NCBI RefSeq assembly: GCF_000705555.1
Contig: NZ_JMQN01000063.1
Coordinates: forward strand, 1-64,000
Length of the DNA: 64,000 nucleotides
Direction: 5' to 3'
DNA from: Marinobacterium lacunae
GTDB taxonomy: Bacteria; Pseudomonadota; Gammaproteobacteria; Pseudomonadales; Balneatricaceae
The notes beneath the pieces were generated by a model that was given only the letters and a program-made list of their open reading frames with translations, was not told the DNA's origin and did not search any database. Made by a program: the position numbers and the translations under genes. Of this stretch, positions 15,072 through 24,649 are shown one piece after another. Within the stretch, counting starts at the first letter, position 1; every line of letters begins with the position of its first letter.

Positions 15072-16460
15072 ATGACCAAACCCGCCAGAATCGAACTGCC
15101 ACGCAAGCCGCACTATGTCACGCTGACAGCGGACACAGACTTCTTCGGCCTGTTCAAAAAGATAGAAAAACGCTTCGATAACTGCTTCATGCTTGAGTCG
15201 CTCGGCGAGGAGAGTTTCATCTCCCGCCATTCGATCATCGGTTTCGACCCGGAGCAGATCCTGTATGCCACCGAAGGCGCCCTTCATATCGAGCAGCGCG
15301 ACGGCAGCCGGGAAACCTACCCCAGCGACAACCCCTACTACCTGCTACGCGAGATCGTGCCGCAAGACATCATCTCGCGGAAATACGCAGGCGGCCTGAC
15401 CGGTTATATCGGCTACGACTGCATGAACTACTTCGAGCCGACGCTGAATCTGCAGCACAGTGAACTGTTCGACGTGTTCCGCTTCGGTGTGTTCAAGGAC
15501 GGTCTGATCCTCGACAAGATGACCGGCGAGGTGATCTATTTCTACTACACCGACAGCCGCATGGAGCTGATCGAGTCGATCCTCGCCGAGCCGGCGGCGG
15601 AGAACGGCCCGCTACGCATCACCCCGATGGGCGAGACCATGTCTCAGGAAGAGCACGCAGCGGCGGTGATGAAGGTGAAGCAGGACATCATCGAGGGCAA
15701 GATTTTCCAGTGCGAGGTTGGCTTCAAGAAGCGCTTCAAGCTTGAGGGCGACACCATCGCCATCTACGAGCAGCTACGCGAGGTGAACCCGTCGCCGCAG
15801 ATGTATTACGTCAAGTTCGGTGAGCAGAAGCTGATCGGCGCGAGCCCCGAGCTGCTGTTCCGCCTGCGTCAGGGCGAGATGGAAACCTTCCCGCTGGCCG
15901 GTACCACCAAGCGCGGCAAGGATGAGGTGGAGAATACCCAGTATGCCCGCGCCCTGCTCAACGACCCGAAGGAGATCGCCGAGCACAATATGATCGTCGA
16001 CCTGCACCGCAATGATATCGGCCGCGTGGCGCGCTTCGGCACGGTCAAGGTGCGCAGCCTGATGGATATCAAACGCTTCAGTCATGTGCAGCATATATCC
16101 AGTGAGATTGTCGGCATCATCGCCGAAACCGAAGACATGTTTTCGGCCCTGGCCAGCAACTTCCCCGCCGGCACATTGACGGGCGCACCCAAGATCGAAG
16201 CGATGAAGATCATCGACGATCTGGAATCTGACGGCCGCGGCCCCTACGGCGGCGCGGTTGGTCACTTCTCCTTCAACGGCGACTGTACCTTTGCCATCCC
16301 GATCCGTACCGTGTTCGCCAATGGCGAAAATGCTTACGTACAGACCTGCGGCGGCAACGTCTACGACTCCAATCCGGAGGACGAATACGAGGAGATCCGG
16401 CGCAAGTTCGCAGGCACCAAGAAAGTACTCGATACATTCATTCAGGAGTCCGAGGCATGA
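15072..16460 (+). CDS. trpE: Anthranilate synthase component I
   Basis: A 462-residue chorismate-utilising enzyme that forms anthranilate from chorismate and ammonia, the first step of tryptophan synthesis. The C-terminal catalytic domain has FPLAGTTKRGKD (the PIAGT-type motif), EHNMIVDLHRNDIGRV, LMDIKRFSHVQHISSEIVG, and ASNFPAGTLTGAPKIEAM. The N-terminal part carries FMLESLGEES, equivalent to the LLES feedback site that binds tryptophan. It is shorter than enterobacterial TrpE (about 520 residues), and QCEVGFKKRF differs from the usual gammaproteobacterial form, so a transferred lineage is possible. TrpG follows with an ATGA overlap. Confidence 0.9.
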   Translation: MTKPARIELPRKPHYVTLTADTDFFGLFKKIEKRFDNCFMLESLGEESFISRHSIIGFDPEQILYATEGALHIEQRDGSRETYPSDNPYYLLREIVPQDIISRKYAGGLTGYIGYDCMNYFEPTLNLQHSELFDVFRFGVFKDGLILDKMTGEVIYFYYTDSRMELIESILAEPAAENGPLRITPMGETMSQEEHAAAVMKVKQDIIEGKIFQCEVGFKKRFKLEGDTIAIYEQLREVNPSPQMYYVKFGEQKLIGASPELLFRLRQGEMETFPLAGTTKRGKDEVENTQYARALLNDPKEIAEHNMIVDLHRNDIGRVARFGTVKVRSLMDIKRFSHVQHISSEIVGIIAETEDMFSALASNFPAGTLTGAPKIEAMKIIDDLESDGRGPYGGAVGHFSFNGDCTFAIPIRTVFANGENAYVQTCGGNVYDSNPEDEYEEIRRKFAGTKKVLDTFIQESEA

Positions 16461-17119
16461 AGGTCTATATCATCGATAACTACGACTCCTTTACGTACAA
16501 CCTGTACCAGTACATCGGAGAAATCCTATCCACTGCACGTCTCAAGGGCGAGATCGACGCGTTCGACATCGTGGTCAAGCGCAACAATCAGGTATCGCTG
16601 GAGCAGGTACGCGCCGCTAACCCTGACCGTCTGATCATCTCCCCGGGCCCTGGTTCACCGGATGATCCGGCCTACTTCGGCGTCTGCGCCGAGGTCATAC
16701 GCGAGCTGGGCCCCACTATTCCGCTGCTGGGGGTATGCCTGGGCATGCAGGGCATTGTGCATGTGTTCGGCGGCAAGGTGGTCAAGGCACCGCTGCCGAT
16801 GCACGGTAAGATCAGCCCGATCAGCCACAATGGAGAGGGAGTGTTCAAGAACACGCCGGATCAGCTCGAAATCATGCGTTACCACTCGCTGATCGCAGAG
16901 GCCGAGTCACTTCCAGAATGCCTTGAGGTAACGGCGGCGGTGGGCGACCTGCCCCGTGAAAGCTTCGACGATATCGCGCACATACACCAGGGTGGTCGGT
17001 TCGAGATTATGGGCGTCAAACACCGTGAATACCCGATCCACGGCATCCAGTTCCATCCGGAGTCCTTTGCAACAGAAGGCGGTAAAGAACTGATCAGCAA
17101 CTTCCTGTTCGGCTGCTGA
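16457..17119 (+). CDS. trpG: Anthranilate synthase component II (glutamine amidotransferase)
   Basis: A 220-residue class-I glutamine amidotransferase that supplies ammonia to TrpE. YIIDNYDSFTYNLYQYIGE opens the domain. The nucleophile Cys is in PLLGVCLGMQGI, and the His-Glu pair of the triad is in IQFHPESFATEGG near the C-terminus. It is somewhat longer than typical TrpG (about 190-200 residues) because of inserts near KGEIDAFDIVVKRN and VGDLPRESFDDI. The start codon overlaps the trpE stop. No trpD, trpC, trpB or trpA follows, so the rest of the pathway is elsewhere. Confidence 0.9.
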   Translation: MKVYIIDNYDSFTYNLYQYIGEILSTARLKGEIDAFDIVVKRNNQVSLEQVRAANPDRLIISPGPGSPDDPAYFGVCAEVIRELGPTIPLLGVCLGMQGIVHVFGGKVVKAPLPMHGKISPISHNGEGVFKNTPDQLEIMRYHSLIAEAESLPECLEVTAAVGDLPRESFDDIAHIHQGGRFEIMGVKHREYPIHGIQFHPESFATEGGKELISNFLFGC

Positions 17120-17137
17120 GCCAGCCGCCAAGGACGA

Positions 17138-17176
17138 AAAAGCCGCTACCGACTGAAACGGGGTAGCGGCTTTCTT
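17138..17176 (+). terminator. Bidirectional terminator after trpG
   Basis: GCCGCTACC (17142-17150) pairs with GGTAGCGGC (17162-17170), preceded by AAAAA and followed by TTTCTT. It ends the trp operon and, on the other strand, can also end the chemoreceptor transcript that finishes at 17191. Confidence 0.88.
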
Positions 17177-17190
17177 ATATCAACGACCGA

Positions 17191-19362
17191 TCAGACTGAA
17201 ACCTGAAAACGCGACATCAGTCCGGCGAGGTTGCCCGCCTGCGTCGTCATCTGCGAGGCCGCATCCGAACACTCGTCGGCACCGACGCTGTTACGCTGTG
17301 TCACTTCGTCGATCTGCGTCAGGCCTATGCTGACCTGCTCGATTGCCTGCGCCTGCTCCTGCGAGGCCGTGGCGATCTCGGCCACCAAGGATGAAACCTC
17401 GACAACTCCGGTGACAATCTCCGCCAGTGCTCCGGACGTGCTATCAGTCAGCTCCATTCCCCGCAATGTGCGCTCGTTGGAGGCCTGAATCAATTCGGCC
17501 GTGCGCCCTGCTGCTTCTGCACTGCGCGCTGCCAGACTGCGCACCTCATCGGCGACAACCGAGAAGCCTCGGCCATATTCGCCCGCACGGGCAGCTTCGA
17601 TTGCCGCATTCAGCGCCAGCAAGTTGGTCTGCTCGGCTATCTCCTCAATGGTCTTGATGATGTTGGTGATATCCTGCCCCGACTGCTCAATCTCGTGCAT
17701 CGCCACATTGAGCACCTGCATCAGCTCGTTGCCTTTCTGTGCCATCGATTCAGAACTGGCCGACAGCTGGCTGGCCCTCTCCGCATTCTGCGAACTTTGT
17801 GTGATTTGAGCGGCCATCTCGGTCACTGCGGCAGTAATCTGTGTTGTCGAAGAGGCGGATGCTGCAACCCCTTCTGACATGTTGTGAGCCAATCCCGATA
17901 CCTGTGTTGCATTATCATGGATCAGTTGCGATGACACTTTGACGTCCGACACCAGCTCGTTAAGGTTGCGCACCATTCTCTGTAGGGCCCTACCCAGCTG
18001 GTCGTTTTCGGACGCCAGATCCACGTTCAGATTCAAATCGCCGTTGGAGATCCGCTCGGCCACGCCCACCTGTTTCTGCAGGCTATCCGCCATCCGATCC
18101 AGCGCTGCCGATAGCTGTCCCACCTCATCATCGGCCTGATGCCCCATACGCTGTGAGAAGTCTCCGGCACCAATGGTCCGGGCCAGTGCGACCGCCTTGC
18201 GAATCGGAGCGGCCAAAGAACGGGCGGCAATCCAGAGAACAGCAATAGCTATTAACGACACGACAACACCGACCACCGACTGCATCAGCATGCTGCTGCG
18301 CCCCTGCGCCGTCATCTCAGTCTCCAACTGCCGGGCGGAGGCCAGCACCACCGACTCATCGATTTTAAGCATCACTGACCAGGCGTGTCCGGTTCGCCCC
18401 ATTGTGATTGGCGACAGGACGGTTATGACACCCGATTCTCGGTCATGATCCACCCAATTACTGCTCTCTTTGATTTTCGCCAGTCCCTCCTGCCACTTGT
18501 CACCCATTACCGTCTTGAAGTGCCCACCAATCGCTGACGGATCCTCACTCTCGGCGATCAGCAAGCCCTGATCGGTGACAATGGCCACTTCTCCCTGGCC
18601 ATCAAACAACGCTCGGTCAACCCGCTGCGAGATCTCCTGCACAAAATCGAGGTCATAATCGGTGCCCACCACGCCGAGGAACTCCCCGTTCACCATGATC
18701 GGCACCGACATGGTGGCCAACCACACCTGCTTACCCTGCACGACATAGGGCAGCGGGCCTATAATGCTCTCGCGGCCGGTTGATTTGGGGCCTTGATACC
18801 AGCCGCCCTTGGCTACTCCGTTGGGATGTTTCTCGGCCGAGTCATACTCGACCAGCGCCTGAACGTTGATATCGCCATCTCGGGTGCGCGTCCAATAGGG
18901 TGTGAAACGGCCAGTGGAGATGTTGGTGCCTGCACCGAGAGATCGGGAAAAAGCATCTTCACCGTCAAGCGCATCCGGTTCCCAGCAGGCGTAGGTGCCG
19001 TTAAATTCCGGATTGTTCTTTAACACCCGAAGCAGTATGTCGTTGACCTGAGGCCGCCCCAGATTCAAACCTTCGTCGCCCTTGTCCCGCGCCTCGATCG
19101 CTACGATAAAGGTATCCGCCATGGTGCGGGCGGTATCCAGTGCGAGATCGAATTTCTCCTGTACTTCGCCGGCGTAATGTCCGCCCAGGTTTTGAAGATT
19201 TTCCAGCGTGGTCGAGGTGGTTTGAGCACTTACCCGGTCAAATACATGACTTTGCGTGGAAGAGAAGCTGTACATACTGTAAGCCACCAACAGCGCAGCC
19301 GTCAGCAGCAGACAGGCCGCCCCGATAAGGGCGATCTTCAGCTGAATTGATTTGATTTTCAT
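17191..19362 (-). CDS. Methyl-accepting chemotaxis protein with double-Cache sensor
   Basis: A 723-residue chemoreceptor. TM1 is at about residues 9-31. A large periplasmic part (about 32-365), with [16 protein letters not shown] and [17 protein letters not shown], has the dCache_1 pattern that binds amino acids, organic acids or similar ligands. TM2 is near 368-388, followed by a HAMP domain. The signalling coiled coil carries the hairpin [27 protein letters not shown] and [17 protein letters not shown], seen as consecutive conserved pieces. The tail has no CheR-binding pentapeptide. It stands alone, with no che genes nearby. Confidence 0.92.
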   Translation of the reverse strand: MKIKSIQLKIALIGAACLLLTAALLVAYSMYSFSSTQSHVFDRVSAQTTSTTLENLQNLGGHYAGEVQEKFDLALDTARTMADTFIVAIEARDKGDEGLNLGRPQVNDILLRVLKNNPEFNGTYACWEPDALDGEDAFSRSLGAGTNISTGRFTPYWTRTRDGDINVQALVEYDSAEKHPNGVAKGGWYQGPKSTGRESIIGPLPYVVQGKQVWLATMSVPIMVNGEFLGVVGTDYDLDFVQEISQRVDRALFDGQGEVAIVTDQGLLIAESEDPSAIGGHFKTVMGDKWQEGLAKIKESSNWVDHDRESGVITVLSPITMGRTGHAWSVMLKIDESVVLASARQLETEMTAQGRSSMLMQSVVGVVVSLIAIAVLWIAARSLAAPIRKAVALARTIGAGDFSQRMGHQADDEVGQLSAALDRMADSLQKQVGVAERISNGDLNLNVDLASENDQLGRALQRMVRNLNELVSDVKVSSQLIHDNATQVSGLAHNMSEGVAASASSTTQITAAVTEMAAQITQSSQNAERASQLSASSESMAQKGNELMQVLNVAMHEIEQSGQDITNIIKTIEEIAEQTNLLALNAAIEAARAGEYGRGFSVVADEVRSLAARSAEAAGRTAELIQASNERTLRGMELTDSTSGALAEIVTGVVEVSSLVAEIATASQEQAQAIEQVSIGLTQIDEVTQRNSVGADECSDAASQMTTQAGNLAGLMSRFQVSV

Positions 19363-19681
19363 AGACCTGCGCCCATTCCGATAAAAAACTGAGGATTAGA
19401 AAGAGAACAACTCAGACGGCCTTCTCAACCTCCTTGTTTGGCTTTTAGCTCCTTTGGGCGACCATACGACTTTGTTGCCTGTCTCCGATTGATATCGATT
19501 GTGTCCATTCTATAAAGCCCCGTGCACGGGAGCCCCGTAAGAAAGAACTAAACACCTTGTCCTTTGGTGGATAGCCGGATGTACATGCATCCCGCCAAAG
19601 GGGAGACTGGCAGTCGAGATATGAGATAGGGTTTTAAGAACCGATATGGGCGAAGTAAAGCTCGTTGATCCGGTCAGGCGA
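19363..19681. other. Gene-free gap with a long hairpin
   Basis: This 319-bp stretch holds the chemoreceptor promoter region and the downstream region of the GGDEF/EAL gene. CCTTTGGTGG (19561-19570) can fold onto CCGCCAAAGG (19592-19601) with one G-T pair, and the loop itself contains GGATG...CATCC complementarity. No T tract follows on either strand, so it is not a clear terminator. CCCGTGCACGGG (19519-19530) is a second small palindrome. No coding sequence is supported. Confidence 0.45.
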
Positions 19682-22255
19682 TCAGCTGTAACACCGAACG
19701 CTGGCAAGCAACTCTTCGGCCGGTAAGGGGCGACCGAAGAGATACCCCTGAAAATAGCGGCAGCCGTACTCAAGCAAGGCTTGGCGCTGCTCGTGTGTTT
19801 CCACCCCTTCGGCGATGACAGACAGATCCAGACTCTCGCCTAATGCGACTATCGTGCGCACAATGGCCGCATCGTTCGCATCGTCCAGAAGATCACGGAC
19901 AAAACTCTGATCTATCTTCAACTGATCCAGCGGCAACCGCTTCAGATAACTGAGCGAGGAAAAACCGGTACCAAAGTCATCCAGCGAGAAACCAACGCCG
20001 TGCTTGCGCAACCGACGCATCTTGTCGATGGTCTGCTCCACGTTGCGAACCAGCATCGACTCGGTAAGCTCAAGTTTTAATCGCCGAGCATCGGCGCCTG
20101 TCTTATTCAGCGCCGACAGTATCTCATCCACGAAGTTGTCCTGATGAATCTGCATGGCGCTGATATTCACCGCAATCGGTATACCGCCCAAAACGGAATC
20201 GCCAGACCAACAGACCAACTGGCGGCAGGCTTCTTCAACGACCCACCGGCCAAGAGGGCGTATCAAACCGCTGGCCTCGGCAACCGGGATAAACTCGGCT
20301 GGCGAGATCATGCCCATATCGGGGTGACCCCAGCGCAGCAAAGATTCCACACCGATCAGATCACCCTGCTCGCAGTACTGCGGCTGGTAGTGCAGCTCAA
20401 ACTCACCCCGCTCGAGACCCCGTCGAATGCCTGCTTCAAGTTGGGCTCGTGAGCGTACCTGGGCCTGCATGGATGGGTCGAAAAAGCGGACGCTGTTGCG
20501 CCCTGCTGCCTTGGCTTCATACATCGCAAGCTCCGACCACTTGATCATGTCATCGACAGTGTGACGTTGTCGGGCGAACATGGCGACGCCGATGCTGGCG
20601 GTTGGCGTATACACGTTACCCTCGTATTCGAACACTTCGCTGACAAGCTCCAGCAACGCTTCAGCCAAATGCTCGGCTTGAAACAACGCCTGATCCTGCA
20701 CTTCGTCCAACCCTTCAATAATCACAACAAACTCATCGCCGCCAAAGCGGGCAAGTGTATCGCCCTCACGCACCCTTAATTGCAGACGCTCTGCCACCAG
20801 ACACAACAACTGGTCACCCGCACCGTGGCCAATGGAGTCATTAAGGTCACGAAATTTATCCAGATCGATAAACATGACGGCGCCCGGCACCCCGGAACGG
20901 GACGCACTTGCCAAAGCATGATCCAGCCTCTCCAACAGCAGGTTACGGTTTGGCAGCCCGGTCAGACTGTCATAGAAGGCCAACTGATGTATCTGTGCTT
21001 CGCTGCGCTTGCGATCAGTAATATCAGTCGACACGCCAACAAGCCCGACAATTTCTCCCTGCTCGTCCCGTAAGGGCTGTTTCACAGCCAGATGCGTTCG
21101 TTCCTCCCCACTGTCAAGTCGTCGCTGCGCTACTTCATCAACCACTCTTTCACCAAAGAGCAGCACGCGCTGATCCTGACTGCGTATTCGCTCCACCGTG
21201 TCCGCGTCGAAGAACTGTTCGTCACTGCAACCGCAGATTTGCTCTTCCGGCATTCCAAGCAGCTGAGCAACACGGGAGTTCACGTACTGATAGCGGAAAT
21301 CCTTGCCCTTGATATAGATATAGGCATCGACATTGGACATGATGGTGTTCAGGCGCAGCTCGTTCGACGCAAGATCCCGCGTTTTCTGACGCACCTTGCG
21401 CCGGAGAAAGGCCACACCGACGCCGGCCGATAACAATAGAGCCGCCAGCACACCCAAAGCCCACAATAGATCGAGCGGGATCTGGGGTTCGTGATAGTGA
21501 TCACCCCAGTGCCCCAGCACATGGTAATAGGGCGAATCAGCTTCATTCTTCCACTCACCCAGCCTTTCATCTATGCGCTGCAACACCCCTAAATTTTGCC
21601 CCCGAGGGGTGACATAAAATAGCTTTACCGGTTGAAACATGAGAGGGGTCTGCACCAGACCGAAATCATGGGCGTTGTACTCGCCATACTGTTGGTTAGT
21701 GACAGCGCCCTCGGCTTTACCGGCGGCCACCAGCTCGAACGCTTCCCGGAACGAGCTGACCCCCTCCAATTTGATGTCGACGCCGAACCCCTCTGCGAGA
21801 CTGCGTAGGTATTTGGCTTGCACCGAACCGTTCAAAACGGCGATCCGCCGCCCGGCCAGATCCAGAGGGGAGTTCAAATGGGTCGATTCTTTGGCAAATA
21901 CTTGTGACCAACTATACAAGGCGGGAATTTGATGAAATGTAAACTGTGCCCGCCGCTCTGGGCTTTCAGCCACGTCGGGGAGAATATCGATCCGCCCTTC
22001 CCTGAGCCCTTTAAGGCAATCCGACCATTCACAGGGCACCGGTTCAAGACGCCACCCTTCGTACCGAGCTATTTCACTCAGCAAGTCGCCCAATATGCCG
22101 GAGGGCAGATTCTGCTCCGCATCCAACGCTATTTTGGGGGGATTTTCATAGACACCGACGCGCAGCACTTGCTCGGCCAGTACCCACCGCGGTTCAGTCA
22201 GTAGCAATGCCAGAAACAGCGCTATGGCGTGCATCCGCGGCACTCTTGAATCCAT
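19682..22255 (-). CDS. Periplasmic-binding-domain sensor with PAS, GGDEF and EAL
   Basis: An 857-residue inner-membrane c-di-GMP enzyme. The order is: signal anchor (residues 1-28), a bacterial SBP_bac_3-like periplasmic domain (about 30-255, LRVGVYENPPKIAL onward), a TM at about 265-285, PAS (about 290-410), GGDEF (about 425-585) and EAL (about 600-850). The cyclase site ARFGGDEF is intact, with an RxxD inhibitory site (REGD) five residues before it. The EAL domain keeps the Glu (as ESL), LDDFGTGFSSL, LKID and AEGVE. A bifunctional enzyme gated by an amino-acid-like ligand is inferred. The ATG at 22255 follows GGAG; a GTG at 22270 is possible. Confidence 0.9.
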   Translation of the reverse strand: MDSRVPRMHAIALFLALLLTEPRWVLAEQVLRVGVYENPPKIALDAEQNLPSGILGDLLSEIARYEGWRLEPVPCEWSDCLKGLREGRIDILPDVAESPERRAQFTFHQIPALYSWSQVFAKESTHLNSPLDLAGRRIAVLNGSVQAKYLRSLAEGFGVDIKLEGVSSFREAFELVAAGKAEGAVTNQQYGEYNAHDFGLVQTPLMFQPVKLFYVTPRGQNLGVLQRIDERLGEWKNEADSPYYHVLGHWGDHYHEPQIPLDLLWALGVLAALLLSAGVGVAFLRRKVRQKTRDLASNELRLNTIMSNVDAYIYIKGKDFRYQYVNSRVAQLLGMPEEQICGCSDEQFFDADTVERIRSQDQRVLLFGERVVDEVAQRRLDSGEERTHLAVKQPLRDEQGEIVGLVGVSTDITDRKRSEAQIHQLAFYDSLTGLPNRNLLLERLDHALASASRSGVPGAVMFIDLDKFRDLNDSIGHGAGDQLLCLVAERLQLRVREGDTLARFGGDEFVVIIEGLDEVQDQALFQAEHLAEALLELVSEVFEYEGNVYTPTASIGVAMFARQRHTVDDMIKWSELAMYEAKAAGRNSVRFFDPSMQAQVRSRAQLEAGIRRGLERGEFELHYQPQYCEQGDLIGVESLLRWGHPDMGMISPAEFIPVAEASGLIRPLGRWVVEEACRQLVCWSGDSVLGGIPIAVNISAMQIHQDNFVDEILSALNKTGADARRLKLELTESMLVRNVEQTIDKMRRLRKHGVGFSLDDFGTGFSSLSYLKRLPLDQLKIDQSFVRDLLDDANDAAIVRTIVALGESLDLSVIAEGVETHEQRQALLEYGCRYFQGYLFGRPLPAEELLASVRCYS

Positions 22256-22528
22256 CCGTCCGCTCCTCACCGAATCCCTTGGTCATCCTGATGTTTAAGC
22301 ATAGCAGTCCTTGTTCGACAACCACTATTATTAAGCATCCACCGGGGTGTAAATGTCAGAGCGAATACGGATCGCCGCGTAATGATTGCAAAGGCGTTGT
22401 CACACGACAGCCCCGCCTTTTGCGCAGTCTCAACGCTCTTATGCTGATAACAGCGGGTGACCCTCATCCTGAGCGTGCTTGGGAGATACGACTTACCGAT
22501 ATCGGCAGCAACGGACGGAAAGGATGCT

Positions 22529-23212
22529 CTAAGACTCTTCGAGTACGGCCTGGAGATCCACATCACCCGACCGCTCATCAAGCAGCAGGTAACGCTGAAT
22601 GGTCTTCATATGCTCATCCATCAAATATCGCGCCCGGTCACAATCCTTCGCCAGAATCGCATCGACCAATGCCTGATGTTCTTCGATGGAGCACTGCACA
22701 TTTGGCGTTTCCTGGTAGAGCGCAATAATCAATGATGTGCGCGTAATCAACCCCGCCAGCAACTCATCCAGCACCTCATTGCCCGCAATCTGCGCCAGCA
22801 CCCGGTGGAAATTACCCGATTCCCTGATCATCTCCTGACGCTCACCGCACTTTATCGCCCCGGTCTCCTTTTCCAGCTGTTTCAGCAGGCGGTTGCGATT
22901 TTTAGCGGTCAGATTGTCGATGGCCAGTTCCACCACTGCGCGTTCAATCACAATCCTGGCCGCGAAGACATCCCTGGCTTCCTTGATGGTCGGTTGGGCA
23001 ACACAGGCACCGCGATTCGGAAAGATCGTCACGACTTTATATTCCGAGGCCAGCTTCTGTAGTGCCGAGCGGACATGATTGCGGTTGGCACCAAGCACCT
23101 CTACCAGCTTCGCCTCAGTGAGCCGAGTCCCCGGAGGCAAACGGTGCTCCACAATAGCACTGGCAAGCCGATCCATAATCCGCTTTACCTCAAGCTGGGC
23201 ACGCGTTCCCAT
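22529..23212 (-). CDS. GntR-family regulator, FCD subfamily, of the ABC/racemase operon
   Basis: A 227-residue regulator. The winged helix is at about residues 8-75 (LPPGTRLTEAKLVEVLGANRNHVRSALQKLASE). The FCD domain follows, with RESGNFHRVLAQIAGNEVL and MDEHMKTIQRYL, the positions where His residues usually hold a metal and carboxylate effector. It is divergent from the ABC importer operon at 23519. A perfect ATTGCTAGCAAT palindrome lies 19 bp upstream of its start, and two related copies lie at the importer start, so it probably represses both directions. A run of six G residues serves as the ribosome site. Confidence 0.9.
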   Translation of the reverse strand: MGTRAQLEVKRIMDRLASAIVEHRLPPGTRLTEAKLVEVLGANRNHVRSALQKLASEYKVVTIFPNRGACVAQPTIKEARDVFAARIVIERAVVELAIDNLTAKNRNRLLKQLEKETGAIKCGERQEMIRESGNFHRVLAQIAGNEVLDELLAGLITRTSLIIALYQETPNVQCSIEEHQALVDAILAKDCDRARYLMDEHMKTIQRYLLLDERSGDVDLQAVLEES

Positions 23213-23230
23213 AAGCCCCCCTTATATATT

Positions 23231-23242
23231 ATTGCTAGCAAT
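23231..23242. promoter_or_regulatory. Operator-like palindrome ATTGCTAGCAAT near the gntR gene
   Basis: A perfect 12-bp palindrome, 19 bp upstream of the GntR start codon. It matches the two imperfect copies at 23489-23500 and 23506-23517, on the far side of the divergent gap. The rest of the 306-bp gap (23213-23518) holds no gene. Confidence 0.6.
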
Positions 23243-23488
23243 TTTAACCCCTATATCCACCAGAGAACAGTCTTCTCACACCACCCAAATCCGGCATCAA
23301 GCGCACCATACAATTGCACCTGGCACTTTTTGGGTGCATGCAAGACTTAAATAACTCATTAATTATCATGTAAAAATTCATGAACAGTTAGACAACACAG
23401 CGATACTTGAATTTTTTATTCAAAAAAAATAACGGGTTATACGTACTCGGCCCGATATGGCACAGCCCTCGCAATCCATTATCAATAA

Positions 23489-23517
23489 ATTGCTAACAAT
23501 TTTGGATTGCTAACAGT
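23489..23517. promoter_or_regulatory. Two tandem operator-like sites at the ABC importer start
   Basis: ATTGCTAACAAT (23489-23500) and ATTGCTAACAGT (23506-23517) lie at 17-bp pitch and end 2 bp before the start codon of the ATP-binding subunit. A protein bound here would cover the region where a ribosome site is expected; no good Shine-Dalgarno sequence is visible. The likely ligand is the divergent GntR regulator. Confidence 0.6.
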
Positions 23518-23518
23518 T

Positions 23519-24610
23519 ATGAAGAAAGGCTCTGTTGAATTGGTCGGCGTGGTAAAACGTTACGGCGAAAGCACCGCGGTCAGGAATATCGACCTCCATA
23601 TTGAGGGCGGCTCCTACTGCTGTCTGCTTGGCCCAAGTGGCTGTGGAAAGTCGACAACGCTGCGAATGATCGCGGGACATGAGAGTGTCACGGAAGGCGA
23701 CATTCTGATGAATAACCGCAATGTCACCACCCTCCCTCCCCGCAAACGGGGCACCGCTCTGATGTTCCAGAACTACGCCCTGTTTCCGCATCTTAATAGT
23801 CTGGATAACGTGGCCTTCAGCCTGAAAATCGCCGGCATCAGCAAGCAGGAGCGCCATGTCCGGGCCCTGGAGATGCTGAAACTGGTCAACATGGAAAGCT
23901 TTTTTGAAGCCTTTCCCGAACAGCTCTCCGGCGGGCAGCAGCAACGTGTGGCCCTGGCCCGTGCGCTGATCAACCAGCCGGAAGTCATCCTGCTGGATGA
24001 GCCTCTTTCAGCGTTGGATCCTTTCCTGCGCACCCGCATGCGTGCCGAACTTAAGAACATTCAGCAGCAGTTGGGCATTACCTTCATACACGTGACCCAC
24101 TCCCAGGAAGAAGCCTTTGCCCTGGCGGACCAGGTCGTGGTGATGAACAACGGCTTCATCGAGCAGGTGGATGACCCAATCGCCATTTTCAGTCGCCCAA
24201 GCACCGGTTTTGTTGCCAGTTTTATCGGTGGACACAACATCATCGAGGGCACCTTGACCGATTCGGGTCTCAGCATCGGCGAGCAGCGGGTTATCGCTCT
24301 GGACACGCCATTGAAAAGCGACAGCGATAACCGCGCCCGTGTCTCTTTGCGCTGCGACCGGATACAGATCAGTCCCGAACCTTTTGACACGGCCCAGCCC
24401 GATCCGCTGCACGTGGAGTCCGTGGAGTACCAAGGCAGCTATGTGCACCTGCGAGGACAGTTCAGCGATGGCCTCGGGCTTTCCGTATTTCAGAGCGACG
24501 CCGACTACCTCGCATCACCTCTGCTTGCCGGCGATCGCGCTTTTGTGGGCTGGCGCCATACCGACCTCAACCCCCTGCGGCCCGGCGGCGACGCCCTGTC
24601 CGGCCTATGA
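23519..24610 (+). CDS. ABC importer ATP-binding subunit, PotA-like
   Basis: A 363-residue ATPase. Walker A is GPSGCGKST, the Q loop is LMFQNYALFPHL, the signature is LSGGQQQRVALARAL, and Walker B is VILLDEPLSALD with the H loop in FIHVTHSQEEA. A C-terminal TOBE-type domain (about residues 275-355) follows, as in the polyamine/iron/opine importer class. An in-frame TTG at 23507 was rejected in favour of the ATG at 23519. It is the first gene of a five-gene operon: ATPase, binding protein, two permeases and a racemase-family enzyme. Confidence 0.93.
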   Translation: MKKGSVELVGVVKRYGESTAVRNIDLHIEGGSYCCLLGPSGCGKSTTLRMIAGHESVTEGDILMNNRNVTTLPPRKRGTALMFQNYALFPHLNSLDNVAFSLKIAGISKQERHVRALEMLKLVNMESFFEAFPEQLSGGQQQRVALARALINQPEVILLDEPLSALDPFLRTRMRAELKNIQQQLGITFIHVTHSQEEAFALADQVVVMNNGFIEQVDDPIAIFSRPSTGFVASFIGGHNIIEGTLTDSGLSIGEQRVIALDTPLKSDSDNRARVSLRCDRIQISPEPFDTAQPDPLHVESVEYQGSYVHLRGQFSDGLGLSVFQSDADYLASPLLAGDRAFVGWRHTDLNPLRPGGDALSGL

Positions 24611-24649
24611 ACCCAACCCTTTGAATCCGATATCACAAACTGGAGATCG

